Shown: positions 1 to 8,181 of the stretch, in pieces
How the letters are laid out: each line of letters opens with the position of its first letter
Numbering within the stretch: the stretch's first letter is position 1
NCBI RefSeq assembly: GCF_040530035.1
Contig: NZ_JBEWCD010000001.1
Coordinates: forward strand, 1,364,001-1,428,000
Origin: Roseibium sp. HPY-6
GTDB taxonomy: Bacteria; Pseudomonadota; Alphaproteobacteria; Rhizobiales; Stappiaceae
DNA length: 64,000 nt
Direction of reading: 5' to 3'
Notes under the pieces: generated by a model
The model's input: the letters and a program-made list of their open reading frames with translations, nothing else
What the model was told of the DNA's origin: nothing
The model's database searches: none
Program-made: the position numbers and the translations under genes

Positions 1-324
1 TTCGCCGTTGGTGATCGACTTAACAATGCGCCTGTGGCTCGAGTATTTCCCCGGCAGCATGACCTTGACCATTTCCTTTGCCTGACAGGCACAGATCGAA
101 ATCGGCACAGACCCGTTGAAAACTTTGATATTCGGGTTCTTCGGATTGAGCTGTTTGCCGGACATCTGACTGTCGCAGGCCTTGTAGGCGGCAAGTTGAA
201 CCTCATCGAGATTATGCTCTTCGATAACCTGGGCAATTTCAGCGTGCCTTTTTTCGTAAACGCCAAATGCAATCCAGACGATCACACCCATAAAACCAAT
301 CGCAAAATAATTTTTGAGAGACAT
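1..324 (-). CDS. Membrane-anchored hypothetical protein (3' end cut by window)
   Basis: This frame is open from an ATG at 324 down to position 1, giving at least 108 codons with no stop, so the C-terminus lies outside the window. A GGAG ribosome site sits six bases before the ATG. The protein starts MSLKNYFAIGFMGVIVWIAF, a single membrane helix or uncleaved signal anchor, and continues as a hydrophilic segment with three cysteines (one at about residue 52, then a CAC pair near residue 80). I do not recognise a family. The small CxC-containing exported domain could bind metal or form disulfides, but that is inference. An inverted repeat lies just upstream. Confidence 0.6.
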   Translation of the reverse strand, partial: MSLKNYFAIGFMGVIVWIAFGVYEKRHAEIAQVIEEHNLDEVQLAAYKACDSQMSGKQLNPKNPNIKVFNGSVPISICACQAKEMVKVMLPGKYSSHRRIVKSITNGE

Positions 325-338
325 AGGTTACTCCAGAC

Positions 339-359
339 ATTTCAATCTGGGATTGAAAT
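339..359. promoter_or_regulatory. Short perfect inverted repeat upstream of the first gene
   Basis: ATTTCAATC and GATTGAAAT form perfect 9-base arms around a TGG centre. It lies 15 bases upstream of the minus-strand start at 324, where an operator or a 5' leader hairpin could act. No regulator can be assigned. Confidence 0.35.
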
Positions 360-534
360 ACTTTGAGAAGATAAACTTTGGGTGAAAAGCATTGGTCAAA
401 TTGTCAATCTGAAAGCCAAAAGTCCTCTCAGTACCAAGAACAGCTGCACACGCCTCAAATACAAACGCAGCACAATCACCAAACAAATCGGAGACGGATA
501 AGGGCTTGATCGAAAATGCGGGTCTAAATGACCG

Positions 535-657
535 ATCCTTCGAGATGGACCTGACGGTCCTCCTCAGCATGAGGGCCGTGTGTTTGAAACCTCAAAACGG
601 AGACCCCGCATTCAAAGCCTCTTCCTGAGGAGCTGCACAAGCCGCGAGCCGAAGGAT
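535..657. repeat. Inverted-repeat intergenic element with 40-base imperfect arms
   Basis: The left arm (535-574) begins ATCCTTCG and ends CCTCAGCATGAGG. The right arm (618-657), read on the other strand, begins ATCCTTCGGCTCG and ends CCTCAGGAAGAGG. The arms are about 40 bases each, imperfectly complementary, separated by about 43 bases. The CCTCA-TGAGG core with an outer ATCCTTCG resembles palindromic intergenic elements I know from rhizobial genomes. No coding potential is convincing here. Confidence 0.5.
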
Positions 658-708
658 ACGCTCCTTGCACCGTTCGGGAGTGGCAACAGTCGGTACCAAA
701 CCAATAGG

Positions 709-775
709 CCGTTCCGGACTCGATCCGGCACCTCTCTGGTTTGCCGCCGGCAGGCCCCGGCTCAAGGCCGGAGCG
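709..775. repeat. Direct repeat, copy 1 of 2 (67 bases)
   Basis: This 67-base unit recurs at 816-882 with scattered substitutions. It contains two small palindromes, one around CCGGACTCGATCCGG and one around CCCCGGCTCAAGGCCGG. GC-rich dyads of this kind are common intergenic repeats in Alphaproteobacteria. Confidence 0.55.
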
Positions 776-815
776 GCAACATTTGTGGCGTGACTACGTT
801 GCCGCAACCGATGCG

Positions 816-882
816 CCGTCCCGGACCTGATCCGGGACCTCTTTGGTTCACCTCTGAAAGGCCCCGGCTCAAAGCCGGCGCG
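816..882. repeat. Direct repeat, copy 2 of 2 (67 bases)
   Basis: This is the second copy of the unit at 709-775, of the same length, with dyads CCCGGACCTGATCCGGG and CCCCGGCTCAAAGCCGG. The first dyad is more symmetric here than in copy 1. The rest of 883-1108 holds nothing I can identify beyond the ribosome site for the next gene. Confidence 0.55.
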
Positions 883-1108
883 ATCACTGGATCGGGAGCA
901 AACCAAACGTCGGAGGAAGCAGCGGCGTGCGGTTAGTCGCTGCGCGCTCGGACACGCCATTGCGGACGTCCTTCGCACTCAATTGACGCAAAACCTTCGC
1001 TGGTTTAGGGTCCCGCTCAACACGGGAGTGCTCCGTCAATGATCAAGTAAGTGCCATTTATGAAATCGCCCTGCCGGGCATTGGGTACTTACATGCGGAG
1101 CACATCTT

Positions 1109-1645
1109 ATGCATCCAATCATCTACGACGTTGCCGTGTCGCTGGACGGGTTTATCTCGGGCCCTGGCGGCGAAATATCCAAATTTGCGCACGAGGGAGA
1201 GGTGGTCGACGACTACTTTGCCCGCCTGGGAGACTACACTACGGCCATCATGGGGCGCGCGACATATGAATTCGGATACCGGTTTGGTCTGAAACCGGGC
1301 CAAAATCCCTATAAGCACATGCGAACAATCGTCTTTTCCAAGTCACTGCAATGCCCGGAAGACGCCGAAATCGAAATTGAAAGCGTGCTGACGCCAGAAA
1401 GCCTCAAAACGGTGAAGGAGACATCCGAAGGTCCGGTCTATCTTTGCGGCGGCGGATCGTTCGCAGGAGCCGTGCTGGAATTGGGCCTTATCGACCGCCT
1501 CCGTCTCAAAAGATCGCCGGTGGTCATCGGCGGCGGCGTCCGGCTGTTCGCAGACAAGGAAAGCCGATCCAGCTTCCTCTGCACCGGGACGAAGCGATAT
1601 GACTCCGGTCATGTGCTGGAGGACTATGAGATCAGGCCGGGCTGA
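1109..1645 (+). CDS. DHFR/RibD-like reductase family protein
   Basis: This 178-residue protein has the layout of the small RibD C-terminal/DHFR-like reductases: an N-terminal strand MHPIIYDVAVSLDGFISGPGG, a central AIMGRATYEFG segment, a VFSKSL strand, and the glycine-rich nucleotide motif YLCGGGSFAGAVLE around residue 113, followed by SPVVIGGGVRLF. Such proteins probably bind NADPH, but the substrate is unknown for most of them and should not be read as dihydrofolate. A GGAG ribosome site lies eight bases before the ATG. The gene stands alone between the repeat-rich region and a convergent cyclase gene. Confidence 0.85.
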   Translation: MHPIIYDVAVSLDGFISGPGGEISKFAHEGEVVDDYFARLGDYTTAIMGRATYEFGYRFGLKPGQNPYKHMRTIVFSKSLQCPEDAEIEIESVLTPESLKTVKETSEGPVYLCGGGSFAGAVLELGLIDRLRLKRSPVVIGGGVRLFADKESRSSFLCTGTKRYDSGHVLEDYEIRPG

Positions 1646-1760
1646 CAGCCTTTCGGTCACTGATCGTCGCGCGAATTAGCTCGTCCAATGAAGGTGCATT
1701 GGCAGAGACTACGCAGGCGTTCAGAACCAACATGGAAAGTGTTTCAAACAGCTGGTCAAA

Positions 1761-1779
1761 CCCCGGTCCAGGACCGGGG
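1761..1779. terminator. GC-rich hairpin between convergent genes
   Basis: CCCCGGTCC and GGACCGGGG form perfect 9-base arms around one A. It lies between the ends of two convergent genes (1645 and 1799) and could stop both transcripts, but no T-run follows. It may be another member of the CCCCGG-type dyads seen at 709-882. Confidence 0.4.
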
Positions 1780-1798
1780 CGGCACCGGGCGGATTTGC

Positions 1799-3115
1799 TC
1801 AAGCAAGCGCAAATACTTCCACTTTGCCGGTAATGCCTCTCAGCTCCTGAGCGCTGAACCTTTCCGTATCCCAACCTGTGTGTGCGGCCACCGCCTCATC
1901 CAACAGCACTGCCTTACCGAGCACTTTGCCATGGGCCTCAAGCCGGGCCGCACGGTTGACTGTGTCGCCGTAAACCGTGAAGGCCTGTCGGTTGGATGAG
2001 CCGATGCTGCCCGAGGCGACCGTACCGGCGGCAAGGCCGATACGGATCGAAAAGTCTGTCCTCTCCGCCACGCTGAGGAGGCCTCGACTGGCGGCGATCG
2101 CAGCCTGCTCGGGTGCAGTGCTGTCTATGGGTGTGCCGAAAGACGCCATCAGCCCGTCTCCGGTAAACTGAATGACAACGCCGTCGTGCCGGGCGATGAC
2201 GTCGGCGCAGCCAGCCAGGAATCCGTTGAGCTGTTCGATCACTTCGGTCGGGGACCGGCTCGTGGAATAGGCGGTGAAACCCGCAATATCCATCACCAGA
2301 ATGGCGGCGTGACGTTCCTGCGGCGCCAACGCTGACGGATCATCAATCAGGCGTTTGGCGATCGCCTCCGGCACGTAACGTCCGAGCGTTGCCGCCACCC
2401 GTTCGCGTTCTGCCTGCGCTTTCACCTGAGCGCGGAACACACGCCGCGCCCGGACGACCGCAAGCGCCAGGATGGCGGTCGCGATGAACAAAAAACCGGT
2501 TTCTTCCACCCGGTTGCCACGTCCGACAAAGTCGGGCGACAGGAACACTCCGACATAGGCGTCGAACCCGGCTCCCGGAGTAAGGTCGCCCCAGGAAAGC
2601 GTGCGTTCCATACCGGATACAACGATCAGAAAGGCCGCCCACCACCCCACGACCACCGCGGTTCCCGTCCACAGGACCAGACGCGGCGACAGAGACAGCG
2701 TTGCCATCGCCACCAGGGGGAAGAGGTAGTAGATACCATAAGCGCGGAAGGCCAGGATCTGGGGAACGTCACCGCTACTGCTGATCGGGAAGAATGCAAA
2801 CGTCATGCAGATGCCGGTCGCGTCGACAAGATAGATCGCGTATTTCATCCACCAGCGGTCAAACCGCGTGCCGATAACGCTCGCATGGACGATACCGATC
2901 GCGGTGAAAGCGCCGAGCCCGACAAAGATCCAGGGGTTCGGGTAAAAGCCCGAGAATGCCCAGGTCCCGCCAACCCACAGAAAAGCCGCTCCGACGGCCA
3001 CCGTCCGGCAGATGATCGCAAGGCGTAGCCCCTGGCGCTCGGCCTGGGCGAGCCGGTCCGCGTCTTCTGTTGTTTTTCCGTCAGTCAAGGTGGTGGCGGT
3101 CAGGCTCAAACGCAA
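1799..3115 (-). CDS. Membrane-bound class III adenylate/guanylate cyclase
   Basis: This 438-residue protein has an N-terminal region of about six hydrophobic helices (roughly residues 30-230), a short coiled linker (AQVKAQAERERVAATLGRYV) and a C-terminal class III cyclase catalytic domain. The two metal aspartates are visible in LVMDIAGFTAYS and FTGDGLMASFG, and the transition-state Asn/Arg pair in VYGDTVNRAARLE. The usual purine-selecting Lys is replaced by Gln in VIQFTGDG, a variation I associate with alphaproteobacterial members. It probably makes cAMP at the inner membrane in response to an unknown membrane signal. The start is a TTG with a weak ribosome site, so the exact N-terminus is uncertain. 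A perfect TGTGA-N6-TCACA site at 61816 is a possible downstream cAMP target. Confidence 0.9.
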   Translation of the reverse strand: MRLSLTATTLTDGKTTEDADRLAQAERQGLRLAIICRTVAVGAAFLWVGGTWAFSGFYPNPWIFVGLGAFTAIGIVHASVIGTRFDRWWMKYAIYLVDATGICMTFAFFPISSSGDVPQILAFRAYGIYYLFPLVAMATLSLSPRLVLWTGTAVVVGWWAAFLIVVSGMERTLSWGDLTPGAGFDAYVGVFLSPDFVGRGNRVEETGFLFIATAILALAVVRARRVFRAQVKAQAERERVAATLGRYVPEAIAKRLIDDPSALAPQERHAAILVMDIAGFTAYSTSRSPTEVIEQLNGFLAGCADVIARHDGVVIQFTGDGLMASFGTPIDSTAPEQAAIAASRGLLSVAERTDFSIRIGLAAGTVASGSIGSSNRQAFTVYGDTVNRAARLEAHGKVLGKAVLLDEAVAAHTGWDTERFSAQELRGITGKVEVFALA

Positions 3116-3290
3116 AGGTCCAGGATCACGGCATCAGGTCAGGAACAGCATATAGGTCCCGGGCGTTGCTGCGTCCCGAATTCTTCTCGCCCAGGGCGGA
3201 AATCTCATTTGACAGCGGCAATTCCGGCGCCATGCTGTCAAGTGGCCGGATGGGTACAACGACTCGCTTCGGCACCTTGGGGGGAACTTC

Positions 3291-4490
3291 GTGAAGAAAC
3301 TGCTGCTAACCGCGTTCATCTCAATTGCACTTGGTGGACCCGCCACCGCCGAACTGGCTCGAACCACCTATGGCGACTGGTCGATCCGCTGCGACGAAAA
3401 CAACTACTGCATTGCCGAAACCGAAGGCGAAAGTTCCAATGACGAGGCTTTCAGACTGAAAGTCGAACGGGGTGCCAAACCCGGCGGTGATGTCTTCGTC
3501 ACGCTCCGTCCGACGACGGTGCTTGAGGTCGGAATGCGCGCCCGGATCGAGATCGAAAGCCTGGAAGAAGAGAACTACGGATATTTCGGCACGGCTTCGA
3601 AAGTCTATACCGGCAACGAGATGACCTTTGGCGGTGATGCTGACCGGGAACTCATCGAAAAGCTGCGCCTTGGAGAAGACGCCCGTATCCAGATCGACTA
3701 CGGCGGCTCGACAGGTACGCTCACCTATTGGGTCAAACTGTCCGGTCTGACCCATGCGCTCTTGAAGATGGACGAGGAACAGGACCGCATCGGGCGCCTG
3801 GACGCGGTGGTTGCCTGGGGCGGACTGCCAGCGGACGGAACCGTCGCCATTGCGCCAGCCACCGCCAAGTCCGCACCTGCATCGAAGGACACATCAAGCG
3901 CTGTGCCAGCGCCGCAGCGTGATACCACGGCAACTGCCTCACCTCCGGTGGATGATCTGCCCCCGCCGGTCATGCCCTCTCAGGACGCATCATCGGGGCC
4001 TAGAGGGCTGGTTTATACCGTCGACGAACTGCCGGAAAGCGTTCAGATGATGGGTTATCGAACTCTGAACTGCCAGCTGACGGAAACCCTGCCCGCTTAT
4101 GGGGCGCAGTTCTATGCGGAAGGTGACGTCGAAACCTGGATCGTTCCCTGCACCGTTGCGGACGCCAACGTGCCCTATTTCATGGCGATCCACATCCCGT
4201 TCAATCCGTCTCTTGACGAGTGGAAGGAATTCGAGACGCCACCGGACTTCAATCAGCCCAATCACGCACTGGTCAACAACCTTTTCTTCGATCCGGACAC
4301 CGGTCAGGTGACGGGAACGACCTACTATTCTCCGAATTTCGACTGCGGTGCATATGAACGCCACGAAGTCATGGCGGAGAGCGGCGATTATGAGCTTGTC
4401 GAATACCTTGAAAAATCGAACTGCGACGGCGTCTTCGGGCCCCCGGAAGGCTGGCCCCTCAGTTGGACAATCGACGAGATGGGCGGTTGA
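3291..4490 (+). CDS. DUF1176 family exported protein
   Basis: This 399-residue protein starts at a GTG with a GGGGGAA ribosome site six bases upstream and a cleavable signal peptide (MKKLLLTAFISIALGGPATA). An N-terminal domain opens with YGDWSIRCDENNYCIAE, a Trp plus paired-cysteine pattern shared with DUF1176 and IalB-like proteins. A Pro/Ala/Ser-rich linker (about residues 185-240) leads to a C-terminal domain with conserved cysteines (LNCQL, VPCTV, FDCGAYE, SNCDG). The role is unknown and the location is probably the periplasm. A second DUF1176-type gene lies at 12671. The downstream agmatine-deiminase-family gene starts 79 bases later on the same strand, so they may share a transcript. 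Confidence 0.75.
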   Translation: MKKLLLTAFISIALGGPATAELARTTYGDWSIRCDENNYCIAETEGESSNDEAFRLKVERGAKPGGDVFVTLRPTTVLEVGMRARIEIESLEEENYGYFGTASKVYTGNEMTFGGDADRELIEKLRLGEDARIQIDYGGSTGTLTYWVKLSGLTHALLKMDEEQDRIGRLDAVVAWGGLPADGTVAIAPATAKSAPASKDTSSAVPAPQRDTTATASPPVDDLPPPVMPSQDASSGPRGLVYTVDELPESVQMMGYRTLNCQLTETLPAYGAQFYAEGDVETWIVPCTVADANVPYFMAIHIPFNPSLDEWKEFETPPDFNQPNHALVNNLFFDPDTGQVTGTTYYSPNFDCGAYERHEVMAESGDYELVEYLEKSNCDGVFGPPEGWPLSWTIDEMGG

Positions 4491-4569
4491 CAGGGCGCTG
4501 GCGAAAGAGGATGCCGGAACCCCTTTCAGGCCGGGTCCGGCGCGGTCTAACACAGAGTGAGAAAAACGC

Positions 4570-5574
4570 ATGGCAGCGACCAGATTGCACTTGCTCGGCA
4601 TTTTTTTCGCCGGTCTGCTGGCATCTTCGATGAGCATTGCCGCAGATTTCAGGGTGCCAGCGGAATGGGAGCCGCAAGCGGCAATATGGATGCAATGGCC
4701 GGGGAAATACGAGGCCGCGCTCAGACCTGCCTTCGCCGATATCATTCGCTCCGTTCAAAAACATGAGAACCTCCATCTCCTCACCAGCACTGCCAGGGAA
4801 CAGGAGGCAGCGAAAGCTTTCCTGGCGAAGCGTGGTGTCTCGGATACAAACATCACCTGGCACCAGGTACCGGTCGACAATGCCTGGATGCGCGACAACG
4901 GCCCGATTTACCTGACGAACGGCACCACAGTCCTGATCCAGAACTGGGACTTCACCGGCTGGGACGGAACGACCGGAGCGGACTACCGCCGTGACGACAA
5001 GGTGCCCGGGCACGTTGCCGGGCTGCTCGACATGGAGTTGGAAGACCATTCCGGCTACGTCCTGGAAAAAGGCAATCTGGAAGTCAACGGCGCGGGTATC
5101 GCCATGCTGAACTGGGATTGTCAGGATCAGCGCAATCCCGGCCTTTCGAAGGCTGAACATGAAGGCATTCTGAAAGACGCCCTCGGACTGCACACGATCA
5201 TCTGGTCCTATGGCCATGATCCCGAAGACCTGACGACGGGACATATCGACGGTGCAGCACGGTTTATCAACGCAACGACAGTTGTGATCGCCGATACGGG
5301 CGAGGACAGCGAATTGCGTCTGGCCGACGATCTCAGCACGGCCGGCTTCAAGGTGGAATGGTATCCGGGCGATGTGAACTGGCTGTTAGGCGATGGGTAT
5401 GTTGTTGCCATGAGCGAGCTGGACGCGGCGCTTGACCGCGATCTGAAGGCCCGTTTGAAGGCCTATTTTCCAGACCGCAAGATTTATCTGATCGATGCCT
5501 GGGCGATTGCCGACGCCGGCGGCGGCATCCATTGCGTCACGAACGATCAGCCGGATGTGCAAAGCCGCCGGTGA
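4570..5574 (+). CDS. Exported agmatine deiminase / peptidylarginine deiminase family enzyme
   Basis: This 334-residue protein belongs to the guanidine-modifying PAD_porph/agmatine iminohydrolase fold. The catalytic set is intact: Asp109 in WMRDNGP, His225 and Asp227 in TGHIDGAARF, and nucleophile Cys322 in GGGIHCVTNDQP. The N-terminus (MAATRLHLLGIFFAGLLASSMSIAAD) is a signal peptide, whereas standard agmatine deiminases are cytoplasmic. The usual EGG(N/S) substrate loop reads EKGN (Glu166-Lys167). Export plus the loop change makes agmatine only one candidate substrate; a peptidyl-arginine or another guanidino compound is possible. The ribosome site before the ATG is weak. Confidence 0.85.
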   Translation: MAATRLHLLGIFFAGLLASSMSIAADFRVPAEWEPQAAIWMQWPGKYEAALRPAFADIIRSVQKHENLHLLTSTAREQEAAKAFLAKRGVSDTNITWHQVPVDNAWMRDNGPIYLTNGTTVLIQNWDFTGWDGTTGADYRRDDKVPGHVAGLLDMELEDHSGYVLEKGNLEVNGAGIAMLNWDCQDQRNPGLSKAEHEGILKDALGLHTIIWSYGHDPEDLTTGHIDGAARFINATTVVIADTGEDSELRLADDLSTAGFKVEWYPGDVNWLLGDGYVVAMSELDAALDRDLKARLKAYFPDRKIYLIDAWAIADAGGGIHCVTNDQPDVQSRR

Positions 5575-5639
5575 AAGTGCGTAGTCGGCAGAATTGACGA
5601 TGAAACACATGTAAAACACAACCGACGCCCGCTGATTTA

Positions 5640-5655
5640 TTAACCATAGGTTTAA
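5640..5655. promoter_or_regulatory. CtrA-like box 1 (near consensus)
   Basis: TTAACCAT followed by AGGTTTAA has the TTAACC form of the alphaproteobacterial CtrA half-site, with a spacer of eight rather than seven to the second TTAA. It lies about 170 bases upstream of the coiled-coil gene. Confidence 0.35.
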
Positions 5656-5758
5656 ACCCGCTCATCAACTGGGGACATTTCGCTTTTTGGGGTAACAAAT
5701 CCCGATATATTCTGTTTGTCGATCTGTGTGAGTCGTTGAAACGCCCGAGATAGTTGGG

Positions 5759-5773
5759 TTAATAAAGGGTTAA
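5759..5773. promoter_or_regulatory. CtrA-like box 2 (exact TTAA-N7-TTAA)
   Basis: TTAA, TAAAGGG, TTAA matches the published CtrA consensus TTAA-N7-TTAA exactly. It lies 52 bases before the start codon of the coiled-coil gene, in the promoter or leader region. CtrA is the cell-cycle response regulator of Alphaproteobacteria; its binding here is inferred only from the motif. Confidence 0.45.
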
Positions 5774-5825
5774 GATCGAGCAGATTTCGCCGGAGCGGCG
5801 CCGGCGAGAAATTCAGGAGACAGGA

Positions 5826-7337
5826 ATGGGCATTTTCTCGAAGTCCCCGCGCCCGGGAAGCGACCAGGAGCAGCGGACCGAGACAAGGACTGAGTCAGAC
5901 GGCGCGCAAGAGGCACTCGACGCGCCGGGGTCAACAGGAAACGTTGAAAAACTCTCCCCCTTCGCGCTCAAGATGCAGGAAAAAATGAACCATCTGGATG
6001 GTCTCAAGTCACGCGTTGGTGGCCTGAACCAGATGTTTGAGCAGATGGCTGCCTTCGCGTCGGAAAGCCAGACCAGCATCCGGATGATGTCCGAATATGT
6101 CGAAGCTTCGCGTCACTCCGTTGAGACGGAGGTCCGGCTCAAGTCGGAAAATGCGAAAATCTCAACCGATTTGCTGGACGCGGAACACAAAGTCAGATCC
6201 CTGACGACCCAGCTGGAAGACGCCCAAGCGGAAGTCCATTCACTGCGCAAGCGCGCAACGGAAACGCGCACGGCGCTCGAGACCGCCCGCAATGACATCG
6301 TGTCGATCCGCGACAACAACAAGAAAGTGAACGAGGAATACCGACTCCAGAGTTCCAAGCTCGTGGAAGCCAATTCTCAGATCGCGGAACTCACCGGCAA
6401 GTTCAATGACCTGTCCGCCAAGCACGAAACGCTTGAACGGCATGCGGAAGGATTGAAAGAGGACCTGGAAGCGGTCAAGCACCGCGAAAAGGAACTTCAG
6501 CAGAACCTGGCCGAAAGCGCCAAGCTTCTGGAAGACGAGATCCGCAAGAACAACCAGACCAGCAGTGAGCTGGAATCAGCCAAGCGAGAACTCATCGAAT
6601 TCCGGAACGACAACATCGACCTGAAGTCGCACCTGGATGTCGCCAATCAGGAACTGGTCTACGCAAAGTCCAGGCTGGAAGAAGAGCAGCGCAAGCACGA
6701 CAATGAGGTTTATGCGCTCAACGCGGAAATCGAGAACCTGTCGTCGCAGCGCCGTATCGGCGCGCAATCGCTTCAGGAAATGGCGCGCGAGAACTCGACA
6801 CTGAAAGAACGCAGCCGTGACGTTCTGAAACGCATGCAGGAAATCGAACATCTTCTTGATAGCGCACAGAAGAACCACGAGAAGGACCGCAACGAGCTGA
6901 TGGCAACGACCGCCAAGCTTCGTGAAGTGAACCTGCGGTACAATTCCGCGCTGACCGACCTCAATCATCAGCGCAACCAGAACCAGAAGTTCGCTGACAA
7001 TCTGGAAGACCTGGTTGAGGAGAACAAACGGCTGCAGCGATACAAGATACAGGTCGACACGGCCAATGATCAGATCGTTCAGCTGAAATCGGTCATTGCC
7101 AACTACCAGATGGCTGTCGAAGGCAAGGGCCCGGCAGAAGAGTTGGGACTGACCGAATCTTACGATCCAGCGGTAGAACTCGGGATCACCGAGCCTCTTG
7201 AAAAAGACCTTCTCGCCAAGGACATGGACGGATCAGGAGGTCCGGACACTGAGGCTTCATCGATGGATGCAGATGGCCCGGACGATGATACGCCCGGCGG
7301 CGGCGGCGACGACAAGATCGTCAAGCTGCGCGACTAA
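5826..7337 (+). CDS. Large coiled-coil protein, intermediate-filament-like
   Basis: This 503-residue protein has a disordered head (1-40), a nearly unbroken heptad coiled coil (about 85-430) rich in Glu, Lys, Gln, Asn and Leu, and an acidic Gly/Asp tail (DGPDDDTPGGGGDDKIVKLRD). There is no signal peptide, membrane helix, ATP site or SMC head. A head-rod-tail plan of this size is what crescentin and other bacterial filament-forming coiled-coil proteins share, but sequence similarity cannot be judged by eye, so filament formation is inference. The start has a strong AGGAGACAGGA ribosome site. Two CtrA-like boxes in the 250-base upstream region fit a cell-cycle or shape role. A terminator follows closely. 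Confidence 0.7.
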   Translation: MGIFSKSPRPGSDQEQRTETRTESDGAQEALDAPGSTGNVEKLSPFALKMQEKMNHLDGLKSRVGGLNQMFEQMAAFASESQTSIRMMSEYVEASRHSVETEVRLKSENAKISTDLLDAEHKVRSLTTQLEDAQAEVHSLRKRATETRTALETARNDIVSIRDNNKKVNEEYRLQSSKLVEANSQIAELTGKFNDLSAKHETLERHAEGLKEDLEAVKHREKELQQNLAESAKLLEDEIRKNNQTSSELESAKRELIEFRNDNIDLKSHLDVANQELVYAKSRLEEEQRKHDNEVYALNAEIENLSSQRRIGAQSLQEMARENSTLKERSRDVLKRMQEIEHLLDSAQKNHEKDRNELMATTAKLREVNLRYNSALTDLNHQRNQNQKFADNLEDLVEENKRLQRYKIQVDTANDQIVQLKSVIANYQMAVEGKGPAEELGLTESYDPAVELGITEPLEKDLLAKDMDGSGGPDTEASSMDADGPDDDTPGGGGDDKIVKLRD

Positions 7338-7358
7338 CTGTTCGACAGAACCAAAAAA

Positions 7359-7396
7359 CAAAAAAAGCCGGGCCGCACTGCGACCCGGTTTTTTTT
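7359..7396. terminator. Bidirectional intrinsic terminator
   Basis: An A-run, the stem GCCGGG/CCCGGT with a GC-rich loop, then a run of eight T residues lie between the coiled-coil gene (plus, ends 7337) and clpS (minus, ends 7447). The A-run and T-run on either side let it work for both convergent genes. Confidence 0.8.
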
Positions 7397-7446
7397 GAAA
7401 TCTGCTGCAAAGTACTTTGTCCGGTAGCGTTGCCGCCGCGCCTCTT

Positions 7447-7749
7447 TTACTCCGGCTCGACTGTGAATTGCAGCGGGTAGCCCAACTGGCTCGCGGCATC
7501 GATCGCCCGCGTTGCCTTGGTCTCCGCGACGTCCTTCGGATAGACCGATACGACGCATGCACCTTTCTGGTGCGCGGTCATCATGACGACTTCCGCCTGC
7601 GCAAGGTCGAGGCGAAATTCCGCTTTCAGGATCAGGACCACAAACTCACGTGGTGTGAAATCGTCATTCAGCAGGATGACCTTGTAGAGTTTCGGCTTCT
7701 GGACTTTCGTCTTTTGCTTCAATTTCGGTTTCAGGTCGGAATCGCTCAT
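7447..7749 (-). CDS. clpS: ATP-dependent Clp protease adaptor ClpS
   Basis: The 100-residue product has the full ClpS core: YKVILLNDDFTPREFVV (the NDD/TP N-degron pocket strand), MMTAHQKGACVVSVYPKDVAETKA and a C-terminal LQFTVEPE strand. ClpS delivers N-end-rule substrates to ClpAP. The start is set at the ATG of MSDSDLK because the open frame upstream encodes no ClpS sequence. A Lys-rich tail (KPKLKQKTKVQKPK) precedes the core, as expected for the flexible ClpS N-terminal extension. clpA is not adjacent on this side. Confidence 0.93.
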   Translation of the reverse strand: MSDSDLKPKLKQKTKVQKPKLYKVILLNDDFTPREFVVLILKAEFRLDLAQAEVVMMTAHQKGACVVSVYPKDVAETKATRAIDAASQLGYPLQFTVEPE

Positions 7750-7864
7750 AACACTTATCCAAACTTGCGCTCCGGAACTGGCCGAGAGCGCCGCATATCT
7801 CATAGAACTCCAAAAGCTCCTGGGTTCCGGACAGTGCACCCGGCACCCGAACACGGCGACTACG

Positions 7865-7878
7865 CCCGGTGCACCGGG
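7865..7878. promoter_or_regulatory. Perfect 14-base palindrome
   Basis: CCCGGTGCACCGGG reads the same on both strands and lies 116 bases upstream of clpS. It could be a protein-binding dyad or a small repeat remnant. No regulator is identifiable. Confidence 0.25.
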
Positions 7879-8024
7879 TTACGCGCCAACATTGCGGAAG
7901 CTGAGCCGGGTTTGTCCCGGAATTTCAGACCGTTCTCCACGCTCGGGTGGCTTTGCACCGTTGCCCGGTCTGCCGTTCTTGTTACTAGCTTAGCATTATA
8001 ATGCATCGCAATATCAAAGGAAAC

Positions 8025-8090
8025 ATGATGGAGGTGCAATTAAGCAGAACCATCTTGTTCTGCGCGTCAAGGCACTCCCGCGCGCGGTGA
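8025..8090 (+). CDS. Possible 21-residue leader peptide ORF
   Basis: A perfect -10 hexamer TATAAT (7997-8002) is followed by an AAAGGA ribosome site and ATG-ATG opening a 21-codon frame that ends in ASRHSRAR before TGA. It sits about 90 bases before the chalcone-isomerase-like gene. No good -35 is visible and the peptide resembles nothing I know, so it could be chance. Confidence 0.25.
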   Translation: MMEVQLSRTILFCASRHSRAR

Positions 8091-8181
8091 TGCAGGAAGA
8101 AATTGACCACGTCCGAAGCAATCCGGCCTCCCCCCTTTTGCGTAGGACAGCTAACGCATGAGCCACCCGGAGGATTGTCCC

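Larger units (their letters stand above)
7750..8181. other. Non-coding stretch between clpS and the next gene
   Basis: It holds a perfect 14-base palindrome CCCGGTGCACCGGG (7865-7878), a perfect TATAAT at 7997-8002 and a possible 21-codon reading frame (8025-8090). Nothing else is recognised. The open frames annotatable across it have no family signature. Confidence 0.5.

Noticed and set aside
580..978. Open frames on both strands across the repeat region
   Set aside because: They run through palindromic repeats, have Arg/Pro-rich composition typical of GC-rich non-coding DNA, and lack ribosome sites.
7417..8001. A 194-codon plus-strand frame over clpS
   Set aside because: It is antisense to the unmistakable ClpS sequence and ends in unconserved intergenic DNA.
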